DNA from: Arthrobacter sp. Marseille-P9274
GTDB taxonomy: Bacteria; Actinomycetota; Actinomycetes; Actinomycetales; Micrococcaceae
Reading direction: 5' to 3'
DNA length: 64,000 bases
Assembly (NCBI RefSeq): GCF_946892675.1
Contig: NZ_CAMPOV010000003.1
Span: 372,001-436,000 of the forward strand
Below the pieces are notes generated by a model, which ran no database searches, had not been told where the DNA came from, and saw only the letters and a program-made list of their open reading frames with translations. Numbering within the stretch: position 1 is the first letter of the stretch; every line of letters starts with the position of its first letter. Shown here piece after piece: positions 8,197-16,991 of the stretch. Both the position numbers and the translations under genes were made by a program.

Positions 8197-10350
8197 ATGG
8201 CTGGATGGAATGCTGACACGGCCGCCGGGCCCCTCGGATCCGGTACTGTCACCTTGGTGGAGGGCGCGTCCTTCTGCATATCCTCGGCGAACGGGGACAT
8301 GTATCCGGAATACCCGCACGGGGTTTTCTTCCAGGACACGCGTATCCTCTCCCGCTGGAGTATGACAGTCAACGGTCAGCCGGTGGAGCCGCTTGCGGCG
8401 ACGATGAAGGAGCCCTATCGGGCGCTGTTCGCGGGCCGCGTGCCCCGCTCGGATGGCTACGCGGACACCCCGCTCATCGTGGAGCGGCTGCGCGAAGTCG
8501 GGGCTGGAATCCTGGAGGAGATCACCGTCCGGAACTATTCGGCGGACCCCGCCGAATGCATGATCGCTCTGGCCGTTGAATCGGATTTCGCGGACCTGTT
8601 CGAAGTGAAGGAGGCGCGAATCCAGCGACGCTGGGACGAGACCCGCGAGCCCGGGGACGGTTCCTTGGTCATTCGCGCCAGCTGGCAGGACGTTATCAAG
8701 GGCATCGTCGTCAAGGCTGGCGGCGCCGACGTGGCACGGGAGGGTCTGATGTACCGGGTTGTCATCCCGCCGCACGGGTACTGGCATACCCGACTGAGCG
8801 TGGTGCCCACCGTGGACGCATCCGGTCCCGCGGGGCCGTTTGCGCATCCGGTCTCGGGCGAGATGTCCCCGCGCGACAAGCGCCGGCAGGAGTGGGTGGC
8901 CAGGATCCCAGTGCTGCGCATGAGCAACCGCGCCATTCAACGGACCCTGCAGCGCAGCTACGACGACCTGGGTGCCCTGCGCATCGAGGACCCGGACCAT
9001 CCGGACCGGATCGTAGTGGCCGCCGGCGCGCCCTGGTTCATGACCCTTTTCGGCCGCGACTCGCTGTGGGCCTCGCACATGGCGCTGCCGGTGGACCCAT
9101 CCTTGGCTCTGGGGACACTGCAGACCCTGGCCGACCGCCAGGGCACCCAAGTGGACCCGATGAGCGAGGAAGAACCGGGCAAGATCCTGCACGAAGTCAG
9201 ACTCGGAGTCGGCACGGGTCAGGTGCTGGGCGGCAAGTCCGCCTACTACGGCAGCGTTGACGCCACCCCGCTGTTCGTGATGCTGCTCGGAGAGGCTAGC
9301 CGCTGGGGCTTCGCTAAGGAGACCATCGCCGCGCTGCTGCCGCACGCTGACCGGGCCCTGGACTGGATTTACAACTACGGCGACAAAGACGGCGACGGAT
9401 TCGTCGAGTACGAGCGCCTCAACGAGCAGGGGCTGCTCAACCAGGGCTGGAAGGACTCCTGGGACGGGATCAACTTCGCCGACGGCACCCTGGCCGAGCC
9501 GCCGATCGCCCTATGCGAGGTGCAGGCCTACGTCCATAGTGCCTACACGGCGCGCGCGTGGATGGCATACGACGCCGGCGACCTGGCTTTGGCGGCCGAG
9601 CTGCAGGACCGCGCCGCACGCCTGAAAAAGCGCTTCAACGAGCAGTTCTGGCTGCCGGACAAGGGCTACTATGCCATTGCACTAGACAAGGATAAGCGGC
9701 CGGTGGACGCGTGCACGTCCAATATGGGTCACTGCCTCTGGTTCGGTCTTGTGGACGAGGACAAGGCGCCGCTGATGGTCGAACGACTCATGTCACCGGA
9801 GATGTTCACCGGCTGGGGCGTCCGTACCCTGGCCTCCGATATGCACGCCTACAACCCGGTCAGCTACCATAACGGCTCGGTCTGGCCCCACGACAATGCG
9901 ATCATAGCGGCCGGTCTGCTGCGCTACGGCTTCGTCGAGGAGGCGCAGCGGATCGCCACGGCCCTGCTGGAGGCGGCCGAATACTCAGAGGGCAGGCTGC
10001 CGGAGCTGTTCTGCGGCTTTGGCCGGGAGCAGTTCTCCGAGCCTGTGCCCTACCCGACGGCGTGCTCGCCACAGGCCTGGGCGGCGACCACGCCGATTCT
10101 GCTCGTAACGAGCCTAATGCGGTACGACGCGCACGTTTCCCTCGGCGGCCTGTGGCTGGATCCGGTCCTCCCGGCGTCCTACGGAGACCTGCACATCGCC
10201 AATGCTCCGATGGCTGCCGGGCGGATCACCATCGAAATTTCCGGTTCCACCGCAACCGTCCAAGGGCTCCCCGAGGGCATGGTCCTCCACCGCGGGCACC
10301 GACCGTGGATGACAGAACTCGTGGAGCAGGCCAAACTGCATGAAAAATAG
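8197..10350 (+). CDS. Glycogen-debranching-type amylo-alpha-1,6-glucosidase
   Basis: This is a 717-residue cytoplasmic enzyme. Residues about 15-215 match the N-terminal beta-sandwich domain of bacterial debranching-like proteins (GDE_N_bis, PF14742; note GVFFQDTRILSRW). Residues about 255-650 form an (alpha/alpha)6 barrel of the amylo-alpha-1,6-glucosidase type (PF06202 or related). Its conserved stretches are WFMTLFGRDSLWAS, GKILHEVR, YYGSVDATPLF, GWKDSWDGINF and PHDNAIIAAGLLRYG. Such proteins hydrolyse alpha-glucosidic branches or related oligosaccharides; the exact substrate cannot be read from sequence. ATG 8197 has GGAAGGAG six bases upstream, which rules out the earlier in-frame TTG at 8164. 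The gene stands alone between repeat copies C and D. Confidence 0.88.
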   Translation: MAGWNADTAAGPLGSGTVTLVEGASFCISSANGDMYPEYPHGVFFQDTRILSRWSMTVNGQPVEPLAATMKEPYRALFAGRVPRSDGYADTPLIVERLREVGAGILEEITVRNYSADPAECMIALAVESDFADLFEVKEARIQRRWDETREPGDGSLVIRASWQDVIKGIVVKAGGADVAREGLMYRVVIPPHGYWHTRLSVVPTVDASGPAGPFAHPVSGEMSPRDKRRQEWVARIPVLRMSNRAIQRTLQRSYDDLGALRIEDPDHPDRIVVAAGAPWFMTLFGRDSLWASHMALPVDPSLALGTLQTLADRQGTQVDPMSEEEPGKILHEVRLGVGTGQVLGGKSAYYGSVDATPLFVMLLGEASRWGFAKETIAALLPHADRALDWIYNYGDKDGDGFVEYERLNEQGLLNQGWKDSWDGINFADGTLAEPPIALCEVQAYVHSAYTARAWMAYDAGDLALAAELQDRAARLKKRFNEQFWLPDKGYYAIALDKDKRPVDACTSNMGHCLWFGLVDEDKAPLMVERLMSPEMFTGWGVRTLASDMHAYNPVSYHNGSVWPHDNAIIAAGLLRYGFVEEAQRIATALLEAAEYSEGRLPELFCGFGREQFSEPVPYPTACSPQAWAATTPILLVTSLMRYDAHVSLGGLWLDPVLPASYGDLHIANAPMAAGRITIEISGSTATVQGLPEGMVLHRGHRPWMTELVEQAKLHEK

Positions 10351-10460
10351 GGGGAACGGTCGGTGCTGACGATTGAACCACTCAGCCGCTCATCCTGAAA
10401 CGACAACCTACCTACACTCTTCATCGGCTACTACCGCCAGAATCGGCACGGCCGGCGAAT

Positions 10461-10480
10461 GCCGATAACGGCGCATATGT
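10461..10480 (+). repeat. Dispersed 20-bp motif, copy D
   Basis: Sequence GCCGATAACGGCGCATATGT, one mismatch at the last base. It is intergenic, between the debranching-enzyme gene and the iron module. Confidence 0.85.
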
Positions 10481-10562
10481 AGCCCGAAGCCCCGGGCTAC
10501 GGAGTGCATCGACCGCGCTACAGGGACCGTAATAAGCGTACATATCCGTTGCTTAAACCGAG

Positions 10563-10581
10563 TTAGGTGTGCCTTACTAGA
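10563..10581 (+). promoter_or_regulatory. DtxR/IdeR-type iron box upstream of 10608 gene
   Basis: TTAGGTGTGCCTTACTAGA matches 13 of 19 positions of the DtxR/IdeR consensus TTAGGTTAGGCTAACCTAA, with the left half-site intact. It sits 27 bases before the ATG, a normal position for iron-dependent repression. Confidence 0.6.
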
Positions 10582-10607
10582 CGTCGACCGTCCCGGAAGG
10601 ATCACCC

Positions 10608-11459
10608 ATGAGTTCGACCCCGCACACTGCCCCGGCACCCGCCTCGTTCGCCGCCGATCTGCGAGCCGCCCACGCCCGGTCGGTAACACGCCGCATCCTG
10701 GCGGGCGAGGGCGCCATCGAACTCACGGCGTACCGGGCCGGCGAAACGCTCTCCTCCGCGGTTCACGGCGTCTCCCGCTCCGGGCAGCTGGTGGTCGCGG
10801 ATATCCCCAACCTCTTCCATTCGCTCGGCGGGTTCCACACGGCCGATGACATCGAGGTGCGCGCGGATATCGTCAAGGACTCCGCCGACCACAGTCTCGC
10901 CCTCCGTCTGGCGTCACTGCACCTGTTGGGCACGCTGCGCTGGTGCCGGGATACGGAGGAGGTGGGCGCGCTGGGCCTGCAGGGGCAGCTGGCGGATCTC
11001 GTCCACGACGTCGGACCGCGCGTGCGAGTGGGCGTGGTCTCCACCGAACGGATCCTGCTGCACGACTGCTCCGGCGTCACCCCCTACGGCGCTGCCATCC
11101 TGGCCGAAGAAGCCGCCGCCGCGGCCCCGTCGACCGACGCCCTGCATGACGCCGTCATGTCCACCGCCGCCGAGACCCTGGCGGACGTTGCCGATGCCGT
11201 GCTTGACGACGCACTCCCCGGCTGGACGGAGCGGCTCGACGTGCCGGAGGACACAGGCCTCGTCGCCGATCCGGCGCACTGTGTAGACGTGGACCGGCAC
11301 TGCGTCACTTTGGCACGCTTCACCGGAGACCAGGGCTGGGTGGTGCAAGTGCCGCTGCCGTCGCCGCCCCATGCCCCGTCAGCGCAAGACGGCGTCACCG
11401 CCTGGCACCGTCTCCTCGACTCTCTGCCCACGCGGCGCATCACTGCTCCACAGCCCTGA
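10608..11459 (+). CDS. Iron-box-linked hypothetical protein, 283 aa
   Basis: I cannot name the family. The protein starts at ATG 10608 with CGGAAGGA upstream and is predicted to be soluble and acidic. It has an N-terminal segment with two Arg pairs (RSVTRRILAGEGAIELTAYR), a strand pair around SGQLVVADIPNLFHSLGG and a helical Ala-rich middle. The size and position next to efeUOB recall flavin-reductase-fold or haem-utilisation (HugZ/DUF2470-like) proteins seen in iron regulons, but I see no diagnostic motif. A DtxR-type box immediately upstream implies expression under iron limitation. Confidence 0.6.
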   Translation: MSSTPHTAPAPASFAADLRAAHARSVTRRILAGEGAIELTAYRAGETLSSAVHGVSRSGQLVVADIPNLFHSLGGFHTADDIEVRADIVKDSADHSLALRLASLHLLGTLRWCRDTEEVGALGLQGQLADLVHDVGPRVRVGVVSTERILLHDCSGVTPYGAAILAEEAAAAAPSTDALHDAVMSTAAETLADVADAVLDDALPGWTERLDVPEDTGLVADPAHCVDVDRHCVTLARFTGDQGWVVQVPLPSPPHAPSAQDGVTAWHRLLDSLPTRRITAPQP

Positions 11460-11520
11460 GCACGGGCCCACAGCAGGCAGCGGGCTGCGCCGATTCAGGC
11501 GCGCCTTGTTTACGGCCGGG

Positions 11521-11796
11521 TCAGGCGACCGTGTAGGTGGCGCAGGTGGCGGTGTCAGTGACCTCGATGCCTTCGGCGGTGCACAGCAGGTCGCTGTTGT
11601 AGGAGCATTCAAGACGGTGACACGCGCCCACGCGGCCGGCATCAGCAGTAACAGGCCGGCGGGCATCCAACTGCACGAAGGTGCCACAGGTGGCCTGGGA
11701 CTCGGCACCGGCGATCGTGATGGCCAGCGCGTTGCAGTCGTGGTTGTTGTTGAAGGAGCAGGAGGTGGTGGCGCAGGAGCGCACGGGTGTGATCAT
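11521..11796 (-). CDS. DUF1540 domain protein, Cys-rich
   Basis: This protein of about 91 residues contains two DUF1540 (PF07561) repeats. The first is CATTSCSFNNNHDCNALAI followed by ATCGTF; the second is CHRLECSYNSDLLCTAEGI followed by ATCATY. The regularly spaced cysteines suggest metal binding. It is cytoplasmic with no signal peptide. An ATG at 11805 is also in frame, but GAAGGA lies eight bases before the ATG at 11796 and abuts the earlier one, so the shorter start is preferred. It is convergent with the preceding iron-box gene. The function of DUF1540 is unknown. Confidence 0.8.
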   Translation of the reverse strand: MITPVRSCATTSCSFNNNHDCNALAITIAGAESQATCGTFVQLDARRPVTADAGRVGACHRLECSYNSDLLCTAEGIEVTDTATCATYTVA

Positions 11797-11992
11797 GGTG
11801 CTCATCCTTCGATCCAGGCCCAAGCCCTCGTGCCCGGGCGATGAATCAAGAATATGCTCTCCTGCGGCACACGCAAGCAAGGGTCACCCCCCATGGCTTT
11901 CAGAAAGGTGTCGATGCGTGTGCAACGGAAACGGCTTTGCCGCCCCATCGAGGCCCCGCGTGAGCTCCCAAACTTGAAGCCGCGCCCGGGCC

Positions 11993-12240
11993 GCGGGCGC
12001 TGCAGGAACTGCCGGTCTTCCCCGGCGACCTGCTCAATAACGCCCTCAGCGGCCAACCACTGCATGCGGGCCTGCGCTGAGGATCCGCAGCTCGCCGTCC
12101 ACGCCGTCCGCAACCTGTCCCGGATTGCCTTCGGCCGGGCCGCGCTGCGCTGGTCCCAACTGGGATTCGGCCCGACATGATTGACCAGCACTGCACAGTC
12201 GACGGAACGGACCCTGCTCGGTTTCAAGGAGCACGGTGCA
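11993..12240 (+). pseudogene. Decayed efeB (DyP peroxidase) fragment
   Basis: A roughly 250-bp stretch is clearly homologous to the middle of the intact efeB at 14473-15756. It translates in part as ACAEDPQLAVHAVRNLSRIA and then FGRAALRWSQLGFG, against ACADDPQVAVHAVRNLSRIA and FGRAVLRWSQLGFG in the intact gene. Nearby LLGFKE remnants correspond to the haem-region LLGFKDGT. There is no start, the reading frame is lost on both sides, and a stop follows LGFGPT. It is therefore a leftover of a second efeB copy, not a functional gene. Confidence 0.85.
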
Positions 12241-12303
12241 CGGCCGAAAGGTCCTCTAGTACAGGCGCCGGGCGCAAGGTAAAGTCTTCACCGAGGGGAA
12301 GAG

Positions 12304-12322
12304 TTAGGTTAGGATAACCTCA
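12304..12322 (+). promoter_or_regulatory. DtxR/IdeR-type iron box upstream of efeUOB
   Basis: TTAGGTTAGGATAACCTCA matches the DtxR/IdeR consensus at 17 of 19 positions and is close to a full palindrome. It lies 25 bases before a leader ORF and 118 bases before efeU, so iron repression of the operon is expected. Confidence 0.85.
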
Positions 12323-12347
12323 GCCAGCCAGTCCGGAAGGAACGTCC

Positions 12348-12431
12348 GTGACAGCAATAATTCCCCGTGTGCGGCAGAGCGGCACGTCGCCGTCGCATCC
12401 CGGCGAAAACCGCTTTGCCGGCGAACATTGA
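12348..12431 (+). CDS. 27-codon leader ORF before efeU
   Basis: GTG 12348 is preceded by GGAAGG with a seven-base spacer. The frame runs 27 codons (beginning VTAIIPRVRQ, ending FAGEH) to TGA 12429-12431, nine bases before the efeU ATG and in the same frame. efeU itself lacks a recognisable ribosome site (GAGCCGTCCTC precedes it), so ribosomes terminating on the leader may re-initiate at efeU. The peptide matches nothing I know. Whether it is translated is inferred only from the ribosome site and spacing. Confidence 0.45.
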   Translation: MTAIIPRVRQSGTSPSHPGENRFAGEH

Positions 12432-12440
12432 GCCGTCCTC

Positions 12441-13289
12441 ATGCTTGCCAACTACCTGATCGGACTGCGTGAAGGACTTGAGGCCGCCCTGATTGTGGTC
12501 ATCCTGATCACCTGCCTGGTCAAGGCCGGCCGGAAGGACCTGCTGAACCGCATCTGGGCCGGCGTCGGTGCGGCCGTGCTACTGTCGCTCGGCCTCGGAG
12601 CGGTCCTCACCTTCGGCGCATACGGGCTTACCTTTGAAGCCCAGGAAGCCATCGGCGGCGCGCTGTCCATTGTCGCGGTCGGCCTGGTGACGTGGATGGT
12701 TTTCTGGATGGCGCGCGCGGCGCGGGGACTGAAGGCGCACCTGCAGAACCAGGTCGAGGTGAACATCATCGGGCACCGGGGCTGGGGCGTGGCGGTCGTC
12801 GCCTTCCTGGCCACCGGGCGCGAAGGGCTGGAAACCGCGCTGTTCATCTGGTCGGCGGTGCGGGCTACGGGGCAGACGACACTGCCCGCACTGGGGGCAG
12901 CGCTGGGGCTGGGCACCGCCGTCGTCCTGGGCTGGCTGATCTACCGCGGTCTGCTGCGCATCAATCTGCACCTTTTCTTCACCTGGACCGGCGCTCTGCT
13001 GATCATTGTCGCCGCCGGTGTCCTGGCCTACGGGGTGCATGACCTGCAGGAGGCCGGGATCCTGCCCGGGCTGCACAACCTGCTGTTCGACGTTTCGCCC
13101 GTGGTTCCCCCGGACAGCTGGTACGGGGTCCTGTTGAAGGGCACCTTCAACTTCTCCCCGGCCACCACGTGGCTGGAAGCGGCCGTCTGGTTCCTGTACG
13201 TCGCAGTGACCATGCCCCTCTTCCTCCGACGCACCCTGCGTCCTGCTCCCCGCGCCGCAGCGCCGGCCCCAAGGCAAGGACAGGCATGA
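12441..13289 (+). CDS. efeU: Ferrous iron permease EfeU (FTR1 family)
   Basis: This is a 282-residue integral-membrane protein of the Ftr1/EfeU family that carries iron across the cytoplasmic membrane. Both family REGLE motifs are present: REGLEAALIVVI near the N-terminus (first helix) and REGLETALF at about residue 130 (fourth helix). About seven hydrophobic segments cover the length. It is the first gene of efeUOB, and the efeO ATG overlaps its stop. An iron box and a leader ORF lie upstream. Codon use and length are normal for the family. Confidence 0.95.
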   Translation: MLANYLIGLREGLEAALIVVILITCLVKAGRKDLLNRIWAGVGAAVLLSLGLGAVLTFGAYGLTFEAQEAIGGALSIVAVGLVTWMVFWMARAARGLKAHLQNQVEVNIIGHRGWGVAVVAFLATGREGLETALFIWSAVRATGQTTLPALGAALGLGTAVVLGWLIYRGLLRINLHLFFTWTGALLIIVAAGVLAYGVHDLQEAGILPGLHNLLFDVSPVVPPDSWYGVLLKGTFNFSPATTWLEAAVWFLYVAVTMPLFLRRTLRPAPRAAAPAPRQGQA

Positions 13290-14470
13290 ACCCGAACCCG
13301 TCGCCCAAGCCCCTGGCAGCCGCCGCCCTAGCCATGCTGGCCCTTACCGCCTGCACCCCCAACAATCCGTCGGGACAAACAGCCGACGCGCTGACGGTCA
13401 GCAGCACCGAAACCGAGTGCACGGTATCCTCCGCCCGCGCCCCGAGCGGGCCGCTGACCTTCCGCGTCACCAATGCCGGCGACAGGGTCACCGAGTTTTA
13501 CCTGCTGGCTGACGACGGTCTGCGGATCGTCTCCGAAGTGGAGAACGTCGGCCCCGGCATCACCCGGGACCTGGTACTCAACGCCCGGCCCGGCTCCTAC
13601 TTCACCGTGTGCAAACCGGGAATGGTGGGCGACGGCGTCGGACGCTCCGCCTTCACGGTCACCGATTCCGGGACACCTGTCTCGGCGTCCGGCGACGAGC
13701 AGGAGCAAATCGACCAGTCCATCGTGAACTACAAGGCCTACGTCAAAGACCAAGTGGACCAGCTCCTGACCGGGACCCGGGAGTTCGCCAACGCCTACGC
13801 GGCCGGCCGGCACGATGACGCCCGCCGGCTCTACCCCGTCGTGCGCATGCACTTCGAACGGGTGGAGCCGGTCGCAGAATCCTTCGGCGACCTCGACCCA
13901 AAGCTGGACGCCCGGGAGGCCGACCTCGCCGAAGGGGACACCTGGACCGGCTGGCACAAGGCCGAGAAGGACCTCTGGCCGCCGTCGGGCCATGATGCCC
14001 TGACCCCGAAGGAGCGGCAGGACCTCGCCGACCAACTGGTCGCCGACACAACCACGCTGCATGAAAGCATCCCGCCGCTGGAACTAACGCTGGACCAGCT
14101 CACCAACGGCGCGATCACACTGATGGACGAGGTGGCCAGCGGCAAGGTGACCGGAGAAGAGGAATTCTGGTCCCACACGGATCTGTGGGACTTCCGCGCC
14201 AACGTCGACGGCGCCAAGGTGCTGTACGACGGTGTCCGCGACCTGCTCGAGTCCCGGGACCCGGCCCTCGTCGCCACTCTCGACGAGAAGTTCGATGACC
14301 TGCTGACCGAACTCGATCAGTACCGCACCAGCGGCGATGACGCCCCGCAGCGCGGCATCGAGTACAAGTACTATGACGAGCTCACGCCGGAGCAGATCCG
14401 CGCGCTCTCCGACAAAGTGAACGCGCTGGGCGAACCGCTCTCCCGCATCACCTCCACCCTGCTGGCCTAG
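13286..14470 (+). CDS. efeO: EfeO: cupredoxin plus imelysin (M75) lipoprotein
   Basis: This is a 394-residue protein delivering iron in the EfeUOB system. Start ATG 13286 overlaps the efeU stop (ATGA) with AAGGACA upstream; an upstream in-frame ATG at 13169 would sit inside efeU. The N-terminus is a lipoprotein signal (AAALAMLALTAC), so the protein is exported and lipid-anchored. Residues about 35-125 form the EfeO cupredoxin domain, with Cys residues at ETECTVSS and FTVCKPG. The M75 imelysin domain follows, with the diagnostic GWHKAEKDLW (HxxE) metal-site motif near residue 220. Confidence 0.93.
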   Translation: MNPNPSPKPLAAAALAMLALTACTPNNPSGQTADALTVSSTETECTVSSARAPSGPLTFRVTNAGDRVTEFYLLADDGLRIVSEVENVGPGITRDLVLNARPGSYFTVCKPGMVGDGVGRSAFTVTDSGTPVSASGDEQEQIDQSIVNYKAYVKDQVDQLLTGTREFANAYAAGRHDDARRLYPVVRMHFERVEPVAESFGDLDPKLDAREADLAEGDTWTGWHKAEKDLWPPSGHDALTPKERQDLADQLVADTTTLHESIPPLELTLDQLTNGAITLMDEVASGKVTGEEEFWSHTDLWDFRANVDGAKVLYDGVRDLLESRDPALVATLDEKFDDLLTELDQYRTSGDDAPQRGIEYKYYDELTPEQIRALSDKVNALGEPLSRITSTLLA

Positions 14471-14472
14471 CC

Positions 14473-15756
14473 ATGGAAAACCCCGAAGCCCCGGGCGCCC
14501 GGTCACCCGTTACCCGCCGCCGCCTGCTGTCCATGGCCGGCGCCGCCGCCGCGGGCGCCGGCATCGGCATCGCCGCCGACCGTGCGATCGCCGGAACCGG
14601 GAGACAGCCGGCCGCCGTCCAACAACCGGGTGTCCATCCCTTCTACGGCGAGCATCAGGCCGGAATCACGACGCCGGCCCAGGACCGGCTGCATTTCGCG
14701 GCCTTCGATGTCGCCGACATCTCCCGCCCGGAACTGGTCTCGCTCCTTCAGGACTGGACGACGGCAGCGGCGCAAATGTCCCAAGGCCGCAGCGCCGGCG
14801 ACTACCCGCCCGACGGCGGGCCTTACGAAGCTCCTCCCGAGGACACCGGGGAAGCGATGGACCTCCCGGCCGCCTCGCTGACCATCACCTTCGGCTTCGG
14901 CGCGACGCTCTTCAAAAAAGACGGAACCGACCGGTTCGGCCTCGCCTCCCGGCGGCCCCGCGCACTGGAAGAACTGCCATCCTTCCCCGGCGACATGCTC
15001 GATCCCTCCCTCTGCGGCGGTGACCTCTGTATCCAGGCCTGTGCCGACGACCCTCAGGTCGCCGTCCACGCCGTGCGGAACCTGTCCCGGATCGCCTTCG
15101 GTCGGGCCGTCCTGCGCTGGTCCCAGCTGGGCTTCGGTCGAACCTCTTCCACGAGCACCGCCCAGGCGACACCACGGAACCTCCTCGGCTTCAAAGACGG
15201 AACAGCCAATATCAAGGCCGAAGACGACGCCGCGGTCCGGGAACACGTTTGGGTCCCGCCTGGCAGCGACCAGGAATGGATGACCGGCGGAACCTACCTC
15301 GTTACCCGCAAGATCAGGATGACCATCGAGACCTGGGACCGGACCCGGCTCTCCGAACAGGAACGCGTCATCGGCCGGACCAAGGGCACCGGCTCACCGC
15401 TGTCCGGCGGCACCGAATTCAGCACACCCGACTTCCGCGTGGAAGGCCACCCGAACGAGCCGCTCATCCCCGCCAACGCCCACATCAGGCTGGCCCACCC
15501 CAGCCACAACAGCGGAAGCAAGATGCTGCGCCGAGGCTACAACTTCGTCGACGGCAACGATACCCTCGGCCGCCTCAATGCCGGCCTGTTCTTCATCTGC
15601 TGCCAGCAACACCCGGACACCTTCACCAGCGTCCAGTCATCGTTGGCCAAGAGCGACCTCCTCAACGAATACATCCGCCACGTCGGCTCCGCACTCTTCG
15701 CCATCCCGCCCGGCACCCTCCAAGGACAACACATAGGGGAACCACTCTTCACCTGA
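14473..15756 (+). CDS. efeB: EfeB: Tat-exported DyP-type peroxidase / deferrochelatase
   Basis: This is a 427-residue dye-decolourising haem peroxidase, the third component of EfeUOB; it oxidises Fe(II) or takes iron from haem outside the cell. A Tat signal (RRRLLSMAGAAAAGAGIGIA) is at the N-terminus. The DyP motif GFKDGT is near residue 240, and the proximal His region follows in the C-terminal half (ANAHIRLAHPS). It starts two bases after the efeO stop. A decayed partial copy of the same gene lies at 11993-12240. Confidence 0.94.
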   Translation: MENPEAPGARSPVTRRRLLSMAGAAAAGAGIGIAADRAIAGTGRQPAAVQQPGVHPFYGEHQAGITTPAQDRLHFAAFDVADISRPELVSLLQDWTTAAAQMSQGRSAGDYPPDGGPYEAPPEDTGEAMDLPAASLTITFGFGATLFKKDGTDRFGLASRRPRALEELPSFPGDMLDPSLCGGDLCIQACADDPQVAVHAVRNLSRIAFGRAVLRWSQLGFGRTSSTSTAQATPRNLLGFKDGTANIKAEDDAAVREHVWVPPGSDQEWMTGGTYLVTRKIRMTIETWDRTRLSEQERVIGRTKGTGSPLSGGTEFSTPDFRVEGHPNEPLIPANAHIRLAHPSHNSGSKMLRRGYNFVDGNDTLGRLNAGLFFICCQQHPDTFTSVQSSLAKSDLLNEYIRHVGSALFAIPPGTLQGQHIGEPLFT

Positions 15757-16104
15757 CGTACCCAGCGCACCTTGTGCTTGCGGGCACGCCACGGGGCTAA
15801 CATCGATGAACGCCGCTAGCACGGATCCAGACTGCTCGTTGCAGAAGAGGCTATGAACTTGGCGGGGTCAAGCAGTCGGGTTCAGCCCGACCTCTTGCAA
15901 TGGCAAGCCATGACCCGCGAACTGTGAACACCGATAACGGCGCATATGACGAACTCGGCGAGTACCTCCGATCAGAATTCGACGGATTCTGTCGGGCCGC
16001 ACATATCCGCCCGGCCACCGGATAGAAACTGTCCCCTGGTAGAGACAATGTCCCCGCGCCCCCAGAAGCGGATTACCATTGGGCGGTAATTCTTAGGAGG
16101 AACA
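15757..16104. other. Intergenic region holding repeat copy E
   Basis: 348 bp between the iron module and the catabolic module. It holds motif copy E (15930-15949) and, further right, the promoter region of the IclR regulator. No gene is supported. Confidence 0.5.
15930..15949 (+). repeat. Dispersed 20-bp motif, copy E
   Basis: Sequence ACCGATAACGGCGCATATGA followed by CGAACTCGG. It is an exact consensus match and marks the left border of the catabolic module. Confidence 0.85.
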
Positions 16105-16890
16105 GTGGCCAATTCCGGATCGGGCGAATCGATCATCGCGCGCTTTGTGAAAATCGTGAGCGCCTTCGATGACCGCCACTCCTCTATGAGCGTGGCGGAA
16201 CTTGGACGTAGGACCGGGTTGCCGGTGACCACCACCTACCGGCTGGTTAACGAGTTGCTGCTCGAGCGCCTGCTCGATAGGGAACCCGGCGGTGACGTTC
16301 GCATCGGCACGCGGATGTGGGAGCTGGCGTCCCGGGGTTCCAAGATGGTCAGTCTGCGGGAGGCTGCCCTGCCGTTTATGGAGGACGTCCAGGCCGTGGT
16401 CCAGCATGCGACCACTCTGGGCATCCTGGATTCCGATGAGGTCCTCTACATCGAGCGGATCGGTTCGCGTTCCACCGTCGTGGATATCTCGAAAATCGCT
16501 GGCCGCCTCCCGTTGCACGCGACGTCATCCGGGCTGGTGCTGCTGGCCCATTCACCGTCCTGGTACCAGGAGAGTATTATGGGCCGCTCCCTGACCAGGT
16601 TTACCGAGCACACCCTCACTGATCCGGCGATGCTGCGCCGCCATCTGGCAGAGATCAGGCAGCGCGGCTTCGCCGCCGTACCCGGGGTCATCGTGCCGGA
16701 AACAACAGGTATCGCCGTACCAATCTTCGGCCCGGACAACACTGCCGTCGCGGCTTTGAGCGTGATAGTGCCTCTGAACGAGGAGAATACCGGCGCCCGC
16801 GTCCCGCTCCTGATGACTGCGTCCCGCGGCATCTCCCGGGCACTGGGCTGGAGCGGCGAACTCAAGGGAACCCTCCGACAGAGCAACTGA
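16105..16890 (+). CDS. IclR family transcriptional regulator
   Basis: This 261-residue regulator has an N-terminal winged helix (AELGRRTGLPVTTTYRLVNE as the recognition region, residues about 30-55). A C-terminal IclR effector domain follows (PF01614; LPLHATSSGLVLLAHS, AEIRQRGFAAVPG). GTG 16105 has AGGAGGA six bases upstream. It is encoded at the left end of the catabolic module in the direction of its genes and is clearly related along its whole length to the regulator at the right end (27128-27907). It probably senses a pathway acid and controls the SDR-desaturase-transporter genes. Confidence 0.92.
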   Translation: MANSGSGESIIARFVKIVSAFDDRHSSMSVAELGRRTGLPVTTTYRLVNELLLERLLDREPGGDVRIGTRMWELASRGSKMVSLREAALPFMEDVQAVVQHATTLGILDSDEVLYIERIGSRSTVVDISKIAGRLPLHATSSGLVLLAHSPSWYQESIMGRSLTRFTEHTLTDPAMLRRHLAEIRQRGFAAVPGVIVPETTGIAVPIFGPDNTAVAALSVIVPLNEENTGARVPLLMTASRGISRALGWSGELKGTLRQSN

Positions 16891-16991
16891 CGTTCAGATT
16901 CCCGTTGAACGGCAATCGTGTGGTTCCACTCACAGGACCGCTGTCACTCTGACTACTGCAGCAAAGTCTGCAGAAGCATGAGGAGCACCAC

